A stretch of DNA of 64,000 nt, taken from the NCBI RefSeq assembly GCF_001984155.1, contig NZ_MTQO01000021.1, positions 1 through 64,000 on the forward strand, given 5' to 3'. This document shows, piece by piece, positions 33,110 through 41,836 of the stretch (position 1 is the stretch's first letter; every line of letters begins with the position of its first letter). The notes under the pieces are model-generated. The model was not told the DNA's origin. It saw only the letters and a list, made by a program, of their open reading frames with translations, and made no database searches. A program made the translations under genes and the position numbers. Source of the DNA: Actinosynnema sp. ALI-1.44 (GTDB lineage Bacteria > Actinomycetota > Actinomycetes > Mycobacteriales > Pseudonocardiaceae).

Positions 33110-33374
33110 CGAGGTGGTCCGGCTGATCGTCGACGTCGTCGGCGAGGACGTGCTCGTCGGTGTGGAGATCACCCCGGAGACGACCTTCAGCGACGACCTC
33201 GGCCTGGAGAGCATCGAGTTCGTCGCGCTCGCGGACAAGCTGCGCGAGCGGTACGGCGACCGGGTCGACCTGGTGGCGTTCCTCGGCGAGATGGACATCG
33301 ACGAGATCATGGCGATGACCGTCGGCAGGCTCGTCGACCACATCGCCGCCCAGCCCGTCCCGAGCACCGGCTGA
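33087..33374 (+). CDS. Stand-alone acyl carrier protein
   Basis: 95-aa carrier protein with phosphopantetheine-attachment Ser42 in DDLGLESIEFV and the usual four-helix pattern. The GTG at 33087 has GGGAG seven bases upstream and lies within the end of the second PKS gene. It may carry the finished chain to the hydrolase or glycosyltransferase, or supply a starter, separately from the in-line ACP of the first subunit. Confidence 0.88.
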   Translation: MSEPNVLDEVVRLIVDVVGEDVLVGVEITPETTFSDDLGLESIEFVALADKLRERYGDRVDLVAFLGEMDIDEIMAMTVGRLVDHIAAQPVPSTG

Positions 33375-33377
33375 CCC

Positions 33378-34162
33378 GTGGCCGAGATCCACGCCCGCGG
33401 CCTGAAGTTCCACGTCCAGCAACTGGGAGCCGAGAACACCGGGCCCACAGTCGTGTTCGTGCACGGCCTCGTGATGGACAACCTGTCCAGCTTCTACTAC
33501 ACGCTGGCCGCGCCGCTGGCCAAGGCGGGCGTCCGCACGATCCTGTTCGACCTGCGCGGGCACGGCATGTCCGCCCGGCCGGAATCCGGCTACTCCCCGC
33601 GGGACAGCGCGCTCGACCTGGTGGCGATCCTGGACGAACTCGGCGTCGACCAACCGGTTCACCTGCTGGGCAACAGCTACGGCGGTGTGGTCGCGATGCA
33701 CGCGGCGCTCAAGGCCGCCCACCGGGTGGCCGGTGTGGTCGTGGTGGAGGCGGCGTGCGCGGGCGTTCCGGGGAGCTGTGGGTGGAGGACATCGTCAACA
33801 CGCTCAGCGTCGCCGCGCTGGGCCTGGAATACGACCGGACTGGCGAGCAGTTGCTGAAACTCGGTCAGCGCAAGGTCGCGAAGCTTGCCAACAACGCGGA
33901 CGCGCTGCTCAACCGGACCTCGCTGATCGACGACCTCGTGGCGGGGGCGTTGCTGTCCGAGGCGGATCTCACCCAGGTCGGCTGTCCCGTGCTCGGCGTG
34001 TTCGGCGCGGAGTCGGAACTGGCGGGCGCGGCGGCGGATCTCGACCGGTTCGTCCCCGACTGCGAGACGCACGTCATCCCCGGCCTCGGGCACACCGTCC
34101 TGCGCGAGGCCACCGGTGAACTGATTCAGCGCGTGCTCACGTGGTTGGAGAAGCACTCGTGA
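33378..34162 (+). pseudogene. Alpha/beta hydrolase (thioesterase-like), frameshifted
   Basis: Alpha/beta-hydrolase whose frame breaks between about 33750 and 33790. The first part holds the oxyanion region (VVFVHGL), FDLRGHGMSA and nucleophile Ser100 in LLGNSYGGVV. The second frame holds the acid-loop region VLGVFGAESEL and the catalytic His in PGLGHTVLRE. Together they give about 260 aa, full length for the family; one base appears lost in the GC-rich run near 33755. It starts 3 bases after the ACP stop and its end overlaps the glycosyltransferase start, so a chain-release or editing role for the PKS is likely. Whether the break is real or a read error cannot be told. Confidence 0.75.
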
Positions 34163-35295
34163 CCCGGTTCCTGTTCGTCGTGCCGCCGTTGACCGGGCAC
34201 GTCAACCCGACGGTCGGTGTCGGCGGGGAGTTGCTCTCCCGTGGCCACGATGTCGCGTGGGTCGGTCACCCGGCGACGCTGGAACCGTTGCTGCCGCCGG
34301 GTTCCCGGATCTACCCCGCGCTGGATGACCGGCTGGAAGCGGACATCAGGGAAGCGCGGCAGCGGTGGCTTGAGCTCAAAGGCATCGCGGTGCTGAAGTT
34401 CCTGTGGGAGGAGTTCCTGATCCCGCTCGCGCACGCGATGATCCCCGGTGCCCACGACGCGGTGAAGCACTTCCTGCCGGACGTGCTCGTCGCCGACCAG
34501 CAGGCGTTGGCCGGGCCGATCGTGGCCGGTGATCTCGGTGTGCCGTGGGTGACCAGTGCGAGCACACCGGCCGAGTTGATCCGTCCGCTCAAGAGCATGC
34601 CGAAGGTCGACGAGTGGGTCACCGCGCAGCTGCGCGAGCTCAGCCGGTCTGATGTGGACATCCGGTTCTCCGAGTTGCTGGTGCTGGTGTTCACCTCGCC
34701 GCTGCTCGTCGGCGAGACCTTCCCGCCGCACTACGCCTTCACCGGGCCCGCGTTGGCGCACCGGCCGGAGCCGACCGGGTTCCCCTGGGAATGGCTGGCC
34801 CCGGATACGCGTAAAGTACTGGTGTCGCTGGGAACGCTGAACGGTGCCGCCGGGCACAGGTTCTTCGGCGAGGTGGTCGAAGCGGTCACGGACATGCCGG
34901 ACGTGCAGGTGGTCATGGTCGCCCCGCCTCTCAGCGTGCCGCGCAATGTTCTTGTGCGAGAACGTGTTCCGCAGCTGGCGCTGATGGAACACATGCACGC
35001 GGTGATCTCGCACGGCGGGCACAACACTGTCTGCGAGGCGCTGGCGCACGGACTTCCGCTTGTGGTGGCGCCGATCCGGGACGACCAGCCGATCATCGCC
35101 GACCAGGTCGTGTCCGCCGGTGCGGGGATACGCCTGAAGTACCAACGGGTCCGCGCCGAAGAGATCCGCTCGGCGCTGGACAGCGTGCTGTACGACCCCG
35201 GCTTCGCGGCCAACGCGCGCCGGGTGCGGGAGTCCTTCCGGCTCGGTGGCGGCGCCCGTGCCGCCGCCGATCGACTCGAGGCGGTGGCGGCGTGA
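34159..35295 (+). CDS. GT-B glycosyltransferase, MGT/UGT-like (GT1)
   Basis: 378-aa nucleotide-sugar-dependent glycosyltransferase. The N-terminus (TRFLFVVPPLTGHVNPTVGV) is the acceptor domain with a GHVNP motif; the C-terminal donor domain has HGGHNTVCEALAHGLPLVV (from His285) and DDQPIIADQVV. Relatives add sugars to macrolides, flavonoids or lipids. In this operon the likely acceptor is the PKS-made chain, which would make a glycolipid. GTG start with GGAGAAG upstream, overlapping the hydrolase stop (GTGA). Confidence 0.87.
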   Translation: MTRFLFVVPPLTGHVNPTVGVGGELLSRGHDVAWVGHPATLEPLLPPGSRIYPALDDRLEADIREARQRWLELKGIAVLKFLWEEFLIPLAHAMIPGAHDAVKHFLPDVLVADQQALAGPIVAGDLGVPWVTSASTPAELIRPLKSMPKVDEWVTAQLRELSRSDVDIRFSELLVLVFTSPLLVGETFPPHYAFTGPALAHRPEPTGFPWEWLAPDTRKVLVSLGTLNGAAGHRFFGEVVEAVTDMPDVQVVMVAPPLSVPRNVLVRERVPQLALMEHMHAVISHGGHNTVCEALAHGLPLVVAPIRDDQPIIADQVVSAGAGIRLKYQRVRAEEIRSALDSVLYDPGFAANARRVRESFRLGGGARAAADRLEAVAA

Positions 35296-37097
35296 TCGCG
35301 TGGATCCTGTTCGGCTTGGTGGTTGCCTGGACGCTGCTGGATGCCCTGCGCCTGCGGGGAAAGGCGAACCAGTTGGCGGTGCTGCCCGAACTGGGCGGTG
35401 ATCGCGGGGATTTCCAGTCCTACCCCCAGGACCTGGCCGACGGCGTGCGGCAGCGGGCGGTCGCGTTCGCCCGGATCGGGAACCTCGGCCTCGTCGATCT
35501 CGTCCCGGCCACCCTCCCGACCGTCGCCGCGGTCGACCTGCTCAACCAGGTCAACCCCAGGACCTACCGGACGGGACGCTGGGAGCGCGGAATCAGCGCC
35601 GGTGTGGCGATCCTGTTCGACCCCAAGGCCGTCAAGGGCCTCGGCATCACGCCACCGGCCGACCCCACGGAGTTCATCTCCGTGGCACGGCGTGTGAAGG
35701 ACCGCGACGGCGTCAGCGTCGACCTGGCGGTCTCCCGCGACCTGCCCGCCGGTCCGTACGACCTGTCGACGCGGGCGGCCCGGTTGCGCAAGCTGGGCAA
35801 GCGCCCCGCGCTGTGGACGGCCGGATCCGTACTCGGGTATCTCGCGGTTCTCGGTGTCACCCTCTGGACGTGGCCGTGGGGGTTGATCGCGGCAGGTCTC
35901 TACAGCCTCCAGCCGCTGCTGGCGTTCGCCGGCACCCCGTTGCGACCCAGGGACCTGTGGCTGACGTCGGTGTTCCGCGTGGCCTACCAGCCGTACCTGT
36001 GGGTCAGGACGCTGGCCGGGCGGTGGCGCACGGCAGCGGAGATCCAGCAGGAGAAGGACATGCTGGCCGCTGTCCCGGCGTACGCCGACGAGATCGAGCG
36101 CGGCACCGAGCGGTTCTTCGAGCCGCGCAGGCAGGACTGCCCGTCCTGTTCGAGCACGTCGTTGGCGCGGCACGTCCGCAGCGTCGACCTGGTGCAGCGC
36201 AAACCGGGCGAGTTCACCATGGACCGCTGTGTCTCGTGTGGACTCGTCTTCCAGAACCCCCGGTTGTCCACGGCGGGACTGGACTTCTACTACCGGGACT
36301 TCTACGACGGCCACGGCGCCGCCGCGGCCGAAGCCGTGTTCTCCGGCAAGCCCGAGCCGTACTACGACCGAGCCAGGATGGTCCAGCCGTTCACCACGCC
36401 ACGCACCTGGCTGGACGTCGGCGGCGGACACGGGCACTTCTGCCGCGGTGCCAAGGAGATACTGCCCGGCACCCGGTTCGACGGGCTCGACCAGGGCGCG
36501 GCCATCGAGGACGCGGAGACGCTCGGCTGGGTCACCCGCGGGTACCGGGGCAACTTCAAGGACTTCGCCGACGGGTTGCGCGGCCGGTACGACGTGATCA
36601 GCATGCACCACTACCTCGAGCACGTCCGTGACCCGTGGGAGGAGTTGGACATCGTCGCGGACACGCTGCCGGACGGCGGATACCTGCTGATCGAGGTGCC
36701 GGACCCGGAATGGCGGCTGGCCAAGCTGTTCGGCAGGTACTGGATGCCGTGGTTCCAGCCGCAGCACCAGAACATGCTGCCGATCGGCGTTCTGAAGAAG
36801 GCGCTGGCGGAGCGCGGCCTACGCCCGGTTGCCGAGGAACGCGCCCAAGCGCACCAGTGCAACGACTTCGCCCTGTCGAGTTACCTGATGCTCGCCGACA
36901 TCGCGCCGCGCTCACCGGCGCCGTGGCGTCCGGGCAAGCCGAAGGTCAAGGGGTTGCGCAGCCTGGTCGTGTGGTCTTTCGGCATCCCGTGGCTTGTGGT
37001 GGCCGGGCTGCTGGACAAGACGATCAACCGGGCCATCGCCAACCGAAGCGACTGCGGCAACGCCTACCGCGTGCTGGCGCACAAGGAGACCGAATGA
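35292..37097 (+). CDS. Membrane-anchored SAM methyltransferase with unknown N-terminal half
   Basis: 601-aa protein. A transmembrane helix at residues 2-20, an unrecognised soluble stretch (25-165), and one or two membrane segments at about 173-215 precede the C-terminal methyltransferase. The latter begins with a zinc-ribbon-like C283-x2-C286 ... C313-x2-C316 and has SAM motif I DVGGGHGHF (from Asp375) and an HHYLEHVRDPWEEL segment typical of Methyltransf_23. The N-terminal layout (helix, soluble part, paired helices) could be a worn-down GT2-type glycosyltransferase, but its DxD-type motifs are absent. GTGA overlap with the glycosyltransferase and ATGA overlap with the next gene. Probably methylates the sugar or lipid at the membrane face. 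Confidence 0.75.
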   Translation: MIAWILFGLVVAWTLLDALRLRGKANQLAVLPELGGDRGDFQSYPQDLADGVRQRAVAFARIGNLGLVDLVPATLPTVAAVDLLNQVNPRTYRTGRWERGISAGVAILFDPKAVKGLGITPPADPTEFISVARRVKDRDGVSVDLAVSRDLPAGPYDLSTRAARLRKLGKRPALWTAGSVLGYLAVLGVTLWTWPWGLIAAGLYSLQPLLAFAGTPLRPRDLWLTSVFRVAYQPYLWVRTLAGRWRTAAEIQQEKDMLAAVPAYADEIERGTERFFEPRRQDCPSCSSTSLARHVRSVDLVQRKPGEFTMDRCVSCGLVFQNPRLSTAGLDFYYRDFYDGHGAAAAEAVFSGKPEPYYDRARMVQPFTTPRTWLDVGGGHGHFCRGAKEILPGTRFDGLDQGAAIEDAETLGWVTRGYRGNFKDFADGLRGRYDVISMHHYLEHVRDPWEELDIVADTLPDGGYLLIEVPDPEWRLAKLFGRYWMPWFQPQHQNMLPIGVLKKALAERGLRPVAEERAQAHQCNDFALSSYLMLADIAPRSPAPWRPGKPKVKGLRSLVVWSFGIPWLVVAGLLDKTINRAIANRSDCGNAYRVLAHKETE

Positions 37098-37981
37098 TCG
37101 ATCTGGCGGACAGGCCGGACGTGGCACCGGAGCTTCGTCTTGTGCCCCATGCCTTCCGTGAGGCGTTCGGCCGCTCGGCCGAAGGCGTCTGGTACGCGCC
37201 CGGTGTGGTGGCTCTGACATCCGAACTGGCGGTGTGCGGGCGGTGGGGTGCGATCGTCGCGGGCGAACGGCGGACCGACGGCGTCATCGAACTGCGGTCC
37301 ATCAACAAACCAGCGGAACCCGTTGTCCTGCCGACGGAGGACGTTCCCGCGTGGGCTCTGCCCGTTGCCAACGTGGTCGATGCGTTGCGTCCCTGCGGAG
37401 CGACGCTGCTGTGCAGTGTGGACCTTCCCGCGGGCGCAGGGCTTTCCGCGCGGACCGCGTTGGCGTGCGCGGCGGCGCTGGCATTGCGTGACCTGTGCGA
37501 CCCGGATATTCCACTCGACTATCTCGTGGACGTCGTCACGCGATCCCACGCGCAATTGCATTCGCACGTTCGCGTCGAAGCGGCATTCGCCGGATACGAA
37601 GTCGGTGTCGCTTTGGGTGATGCGCGGCTGCTGATCGTCGACACCAGGATCCGCCGCGACACGCCAGCCCGACTGGCGGATTTCGCGATGCCCGACAGCG
37701 GATCGCCCGGACGACTCGGGCCGGCGCTGACCGAATTCCACCGCGCCCAGCAACCCGAAGCGGCGCAGGACATCGCGGTGACCGCGGCGGTCGAAGCCGG
37801 TGCGCTCGGCGCAACGATGCTGGTCGACGAGCCCGGCAGGCCGATCGCCGCACTCGTGAGGCCAGAATCGCTCGCCGCGGTTCGCGCCGGTGTTTCCGGT
37901 GCTTTCCGGCGGGAACGGCTGACCGCGCCGAGGTACCTCACCATCCGCCCGAGTCAGGGGGCAAGAAGAATCACCCCATAA
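37094..37981 (+). CDS. Degenerate galactokinase-like GHMP protein (probable pseudokinase)
   Basis: 295-aa protein with the order of GHMP motifs but eroded residues. APGVVALTSE (from Ala35) stands where galactokinases have APGRVNLIGEHTDY. GAGLSAR (114-120) replaces the ATP loop GAGLSSS. The Met-Asp-Gln segment carrying the catalytic Asp is FAGYEVGVAL. EAGALGATMLVDEPG (about 233-247) corresponds to the third motif. It is about 90 residues shorter than a true galactokinase. A non-catalytic sugar- or nucleotide-binding or scaffold role is possible. Last gene of the PKS operon, joined by an ATGA overlap with AAGGAG upstream of its start. No hairpin is obvious after it. Confidence 0.7.
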   Translation: MIDLADRPDVAPELRLVPHAFREAFGRSAEGVWYAPGVVALTSELAVCGRWGAIVAGERRTDGVIELRSINKPAEPVVLPTEDVPAWALPVANVVDALRPCGATLLCSVDLPAGAGLSARTALACAAALALRDLCDPDIPLDYLVDVVTRSHAQLHSHVRVEAAFAGYEVGVALGDARLLIVDTRIRRDTPARLADFAMPDSGSPGRLGPALTEFHRAQQPEAAQDIAVTAAVEAGALGATMLVDEPGRPIAALVRPESLAAVRAGVSGAFRRERLTAPRYLTIRPSQGARRITP

Positions 37982-38058
37982 AATCCGTATGCCACCCGTC
38001 GCGCTGCGTGAACCCGTATTGTATGCAGTGAACGGCTGCAAACAGACGGGGACTGCGG

Positions 38059-38901
38059 ATGACTCGGGGTGAGGAATCGCCGGATGTACGGGACGCACCT
38101 GCCCGTGTCAACATCGCCAGGGCGAGCATCACCCGGGTCTACGACGCGTTGCTCGGCGGCAAGGACAACTTCCAGGTCGACCGGGACGTGATGGCCCGCT
38201 TCCTCAGGCTGGACCCGGAGTTCGTCCGGGTCGTGCGGGACCGGCGCGACTTCATCATGCGGGCCACCCGCTACCTGGCCGGGCAGCGCGGCGTGACCCA
38301 GTTCCTCGATGTCGGCGCGACCTTGCCGGAGAAGGACAACCCGCACGACGTCGCGCAACGCCTCAACCGGGAAGCGACCATGGTCTACGCCTCCATGGAC
38401 CCGGGCGTGCTCGCGCACGGCCGTGCGCAGGTCGCCGACAACGACCGGACTCACATGGCGGAAGCGGACTTCCGCAACCCGCGGCAGATGGTCGAGCACC
38501 CGGTCGTGGCCAAGCACCTGAACTTCGACGAGCCCGTGGCCCTGTTCATCGTGAGCACGTTGCAGCACGTCCGTCCCGAAAAGGACCCCGCGGGGATCAT
38601 GGCCGGATACGTCGACCTGCTCGCACCCGGTTCCTATGTGGTCTTCGGGCACTGGACCGACCCGGGACCCAGTGATCCGCAACTGTCCCAACTGGCCCGT
38701 GACCTCAACGGTGTCTACCGCGACGCCGGTGTCGGCGCGTGGCCGCGGTCCCGTGACGAGATCGAAGGCATGCTCGCCGGACTGGAGCTGCTCGATCCCG
38801 GCTTGGCGATCTGCGCCGACTGGTGGCCGGACGGCCCCCGGCTGCACCCGCTCGCCCCCAGCCAGCGCCTGGCGCTCGGCGCGGTCGGCGTCAAACGCTG
38901 A
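38059..38901 (+). CDS. SAM-dependent methyltransferase, former DUF574 family
   Basis: 280-aa protein of the actinobacterial Methyltransf_19 group. Hallmarks: VNIARASITRVYDALLGGKDNF near the N-terminus, QFLDVGATLP at the SAM site (family DxGxGLP; here Ala replaces Gly), YASMDPGVLAHGRA and a C-terminal DWWPDGP segment. These proteins are very abundant in filamentous actinobacteria and mostly of unknown substrate. It begins 77 bases after the PKS operon on the same strand and may have its own promoter; membership of the PKS pathway is uncertain. Confidence 0.82.
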   Translation: MTRGEESPDVRDAPARVNIARASITRVYDALLGGKDNFQVDRDVMARFLRLDPEFVRVVRDRRDFIMRATRYLAGQRGVTQFLDVGATLPEKDNPHDVAQRLNREATMVYASMDPGVLAHGRAQVADNDRTHMAEADFRNPRQMVEHPVVAKHLNFDEPVALFIVSTLQHVRPEKDPAGIMAGYVDLLAPGSYVVFGHWTDPGPSDPQLSQLARDLNGVYRDAGVGAWPRSRDEIEGMLAGLELLDPGLAICADWWPDGPRLHPLAPSQRLALGAVGVKR

Positions 38902-38936
38902 TGTCACTTTTCTGATCGCTGTCTCGTCCTCCAGAT

Positions 38937-39782
38937 GTGCGTGAGTTTCTCGAAGCGAAGGACCGGCTGCTGGGCATCGCCTACGGCATCACCGGTGACC
39001 TCGGCGCGGCCGAGGACATCGTGCAGGAGGCGTGGGTACGGCTGAGCCGCACCGAGGGGATCGAGGACACCACCGGCTGGTTGGTGGTCACGACCTCGCG
39101 GCTGGCGTTGGACCACGTCCGGTCGGCCAGGGTCCGGCGTGAGCAGTACGTCGGACCGTGGCTGCCGGAGCCGTTGGTCGACGGCCCGGAGGACCGGGTC
39201 ACCATGGCCGAGTCGGTGAACATGGCGCTGCTCGTGGTGCTGGAGACGTTGTCACCAGCCGAGCGGACCGTGTTCGTGCTGCACGAGGTGTTCGGCATGC
39301 CGTTCGCCGAGGTCACCGAGGCGGTCGGCCGCACACCCGCCGCGGTGCGGCAGCTGGCGACGCGGGCCCGTAAGCACGTTCGTGCCAGGACACCGCGTTA
39401 CGACCTGGACCCCGAGCAGCAGAAACGCGTCGTGACGGCGTTCGCCGAGGCGTGCGTGGGTCGTGACCTGGAAGGACTGGTGCGGCTGCTCGATCCGGAC
39501 GTCGTACTCAACAGCGACGGCGGTGGCCTGGTGAAAGCGGCCCGCAACCCCGTGTACGGCGCCGACAAGGTCGCGAGGTTCCTGGTCGGGATCGGCCGGA
39601 GCAGGGCGGTGGACTTCCGCTCGGTCACGGTCAACGGCTGGGCCGGGCTGATCCGGGTGGTCGACGGGCAGTTGCACAGCGTCATGGCGTTGTCCACCGC
39701 CGACAGCCGCGTGACGGCGATCGACCTTGTGGCCAACCCGGAGAAACTCACGCGGGTATCGATCAACGAGAGGAATGAGTGA
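38937..39782 (+). CDS. sigJ: ECF41-family RNA polymerase sigma factor (SigJ-like)
   Basis: 281-aa ECF sigma factor with region 2 (LLGIAYGITGDLGAAEDIVQ, then EAWVRLSR), region 4 (LSPAERTVFVLHEVFGMPFA, then VRQLATRARKHV) and a C-terminal SnoaL-like domain. The ECF41 signatures DGGG (LNSDGGGLVKA) and NPEKL near the end are present; in this group the C-terminal domain modulates activity in place of an anti-sigma factor. It overlaps by four bases (GTGA) a carboxymuconolactone-decarboxylase-type gene, the standard partner and main target of ECF41 factors. The GTG at 38937 is the likely start. Confidence 0.9.
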   Translation: MREFLEAKDRLLGIAYGITGDLGAAEDIVQEAWVRLSRTEGIEDTTGWLVVTTSRLALDHVRSARVRREQYVGPWLPEPLVDGPEDRVTMAESVNMALLVVLETLSPAERTVFVLHEVFGMPFAEVTEAVGRTPAAVRQLATRARKHVRARTPRYDLDPEQQKRVVTAFAEACVGRDLEGLVRLLDPDVVLNSDGGGLVKAARNPVYGADKVARFLVGIGRSRAVDFRSVTVNGWAGLIRVVDGQLHSVMALSTADSRVTAIDLVANPEKLTRVSINERNE

Positions 39783-40249
39783 CAGTGGAACCGCGGATGA
39801 CGGCACCCGCCGAGGCGTACAAGCACATGTTCGCGCTTGAGCAGTGGCAGCAGAAAAGCGCGTTGTCCGAGACGATCCGGCACCTGGTCAAGCTCCGGGT
39901 CAGTCAGATCAACGGCTGCGCGTTCTGCGTGGACATGCACTCGCACGACATGAAGGCGGAGGGCGAGACCGACGAGCGGCTGTACAGCCTGGTCACCTGG
40001 CAGGAGACGCCGTTCTTCACCGAGCAGGAGCGGGCAGCGCTCCGGCTGGCCGAGGAGGGCACCCGGCTGGAGTCCGGGCACGTGTCCGACGAGGCGTTCG
40101 AGGAGGCGCGCAAGCACTTCAGCGAGGAGGAACTGGGCGCGCTGGTGGTGACCATCGCGACCATCAACGCGTGGAACCGGTACGGCACGATCATGCGGAC
40201 CGTTCCCGGTTCGCTGCGCAAGGCCGCCGGGCACGCCGGTTCAGCCTGA
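39779..40249 (+). CDS. Carboxymuconolactone decarboxylase/AhpD-family protein (ECF41 partner)
   Basis: 156-aa all-helical protein with the AhpD-like redox motif CAFCVDMHSHD (CxxC followed by His), probably a peroxidase or antioxidant-type enzyme. Genes of this family next to ECF41 sigma factors are usually under their direct control. GTG start overlapping the sigma-factor stop. It ends inside the last codons of the convergent symporter gene. Confidence 0.88.
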   Translation: MTVEPRMTAPAEAYKHMFALEQWQQKSALSETIRHLVKLRVSQINGCAFCVDMHSHDMKAEGETDERLYSLVTWQETPFFTEQERAALRLAEEGTRLESGHVSDEAFEEARKHFSEEELGALVVTIATINAWNRYGTIMRTVPGSLRKAAGHAGSA

Positions 40250-41836
40250 CCCGATCCCGGTCACCGACCGGACATCCATCTCGTCACGGCGTTCGGGGTC
40301 GCCGGAGCCCTTGCGTTCACCGACGAACGTGCCCGCGACCCCCAGCGCGAACGACAGCGGGATGGACACGAGCCCCGGATTGGACAACGGGAACACCGCG
40401 AAGTCGACGCCGGGGATGATCGACGTCGGCGTGCCGGACACGACCGGTGAGAACAGGATCAGCACGAGGCAGCTCGCCAGGCCGCCGTAGATCGACCACA
40501 GCGTCCCGGTCGTGTTGAACCTACGCCAGAACAGCGTGTACAGGATCGCGGGCAGGTTCGCCGAGGCGGCGAGCGCGAACGCCAGCGCCACCAGGAAAGC
40601 CACGTTCTGGCCGGTGGCGAGGATGCCGCCGCCGACGGCGAGGCAGCCGATCACGATCGCGGTCAGCCGGGCGACCTTGATCTCCGAGCCGGGTTCGGGG
40701 TTGCCGCGCTTGAGCACGTTGGCGTACACGTCGTGGGCGAACGACGCCGACGCGGTCAGCGTCAGCCCGGCGACCACGGCGAGGATCGTGGTGAACGCGA
40801 TGGCCGACACCAGTCCGAGTAGGACAGTCCCGCCGATGTGGAACGCGAGCAGCGGCACCGCGGAGTTCTCGCCGCCGGGCGCGTTGATGATCGCGTCGGA
40901 GCCGACGAGCGCGCTCGCGCCGTACCCGATCACCAACGTGCTCAGGTAGAACAGCACCATGGTCCAAATGGCCCAGACCGCCGAACGGCGTGCCTGGTAG
41001 GCGTTGGGCACGGTGTAGAACCGCATCAGCACGTGCGGCAGCGCGGCCGCGCCGAGCACCAACGCCAGCGACAGCGAGACGAAGTCCAGTTTGGTGGTCT
41101 CGGTCTTGCCGTAGCGGGCACCGGGTTCCAGCACCAGGCCGCTCAGCGCGTTGTTCTCCGCGGCGCGGCCGAGCAGCGAGCCGAGGTCGAAGCCGAACTT
41201 GCCCAACAGGAACACGCTCATCAGGCTCACGCAGACCAGCAGCAGTGCGGCTTTCACGATCTGCACCCACGTGGTGCCCTTCATACCGCCGATGAGCACG
41301 TACAGCACCATGATCGCGCCGACGACACAGATCACCAGCGCCTGGCCGCCTTTGGTGTGCACGTCGAGCAGCAGCGCGACGAGACCACCGGCACCGGCCA
41401 TTTGGGCGAGCATGTAGAAGAAGGAGATCACCAGTGTGGCGTTGGCCGCGGCGGCGCGCACCGGGCGCTGGCGCATCCGGAAGCTGACCACGTCGCCCAT
41501 GGTGAACCGGCCGGTGTTGCGGAACCGTTCCGCCACAAGGAGCAACGGCACCAGCCAGGCGACGAGGAAGCCGATGGAGAACAGGAACCCGTCGTAGCCG
41601 TACACGGCGATCGCGCCCGCGATGCCGAGGAAGGACGCGGCGGACAGGTAGTCGCCGGACAACGCGATGCCGTTCTGCATGCCGCTGAACGCGCCGCCCG
41701 CGGCGTAGTAGTCGGCCGTGGTGGTATTCCTGCTGCTCACGCGATAGACGATGAACAGCGTGATCGCCACGACGCCGACGAAGATGCTGACATTCAGACC
41801 CGGATTGCCCGCCGCGGCGGCGAGATTAATGGTCAT
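40241..41836 (-). CDS. Sodium:solute symporter, acetate/monocarboxylate type (ActP-like)
   Basis: 531-aa inner-membrane transporter of the SSS family with about 13 transmembrane segments. Typical stretches: NGIALSGDYLSAASFLGIAG for sodium and substrate binding, GDVVSFRMRQRPVRAAAA, LPHVLMRFYTVPNAYQARRS and ANLPAILYTLFWRRFNTTG. ActP-type members import acetate, propionate or pyruvate. Its start overlaps the stop of the DUF485 gene by four bases, the usual pairing for this transporter subgroup. Confidence 0.9.
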   Translation of the reverse strand: MTINLAAAAGNPGLNVSIFVGVVAITLFIVYRVSSRNTTTADYYAAGGAFSGMQNGIALSGDYLSAASFLGIAGAIAVYGYDGFLFSIGFLVAWLVPLLLVAERFRNTGRFTMGDVVSFRMRQRPVRAAAANATLVISFFYMLAQMAGAGGLVALLLDVHTKGGQALVICVVGAIMVLYVLIGGMKGTTWVQIVKAALLLVCVSLMSVFLLGKFGFDLGSLLGRAAENNALSGLVLEPGARYGKTETTKLDFVSLSLALVLGAAALPHVLMRFYTVPNAYQARRSAVWAIWTMVLFYLSTLVIGYGASALVGSDAIINAPGGENSAVPLLAFHIGGTVLLGLVSAIAFTTILAVVAGLTLTASASFAHDVYANVLKRGNPEPGSEIKVARLTAIVIGCLAVGGGILATGQNVAFLVALAFALAASANLPAILYTLFWRRFNTTGTLWSIYGGLASCLVLILFSPVVSGTPTSIIPGVDFAVFPLSNPGLVSIPLSFALGVAGTFVGERKGSGDPERRDEMDVRSVTGIGSG

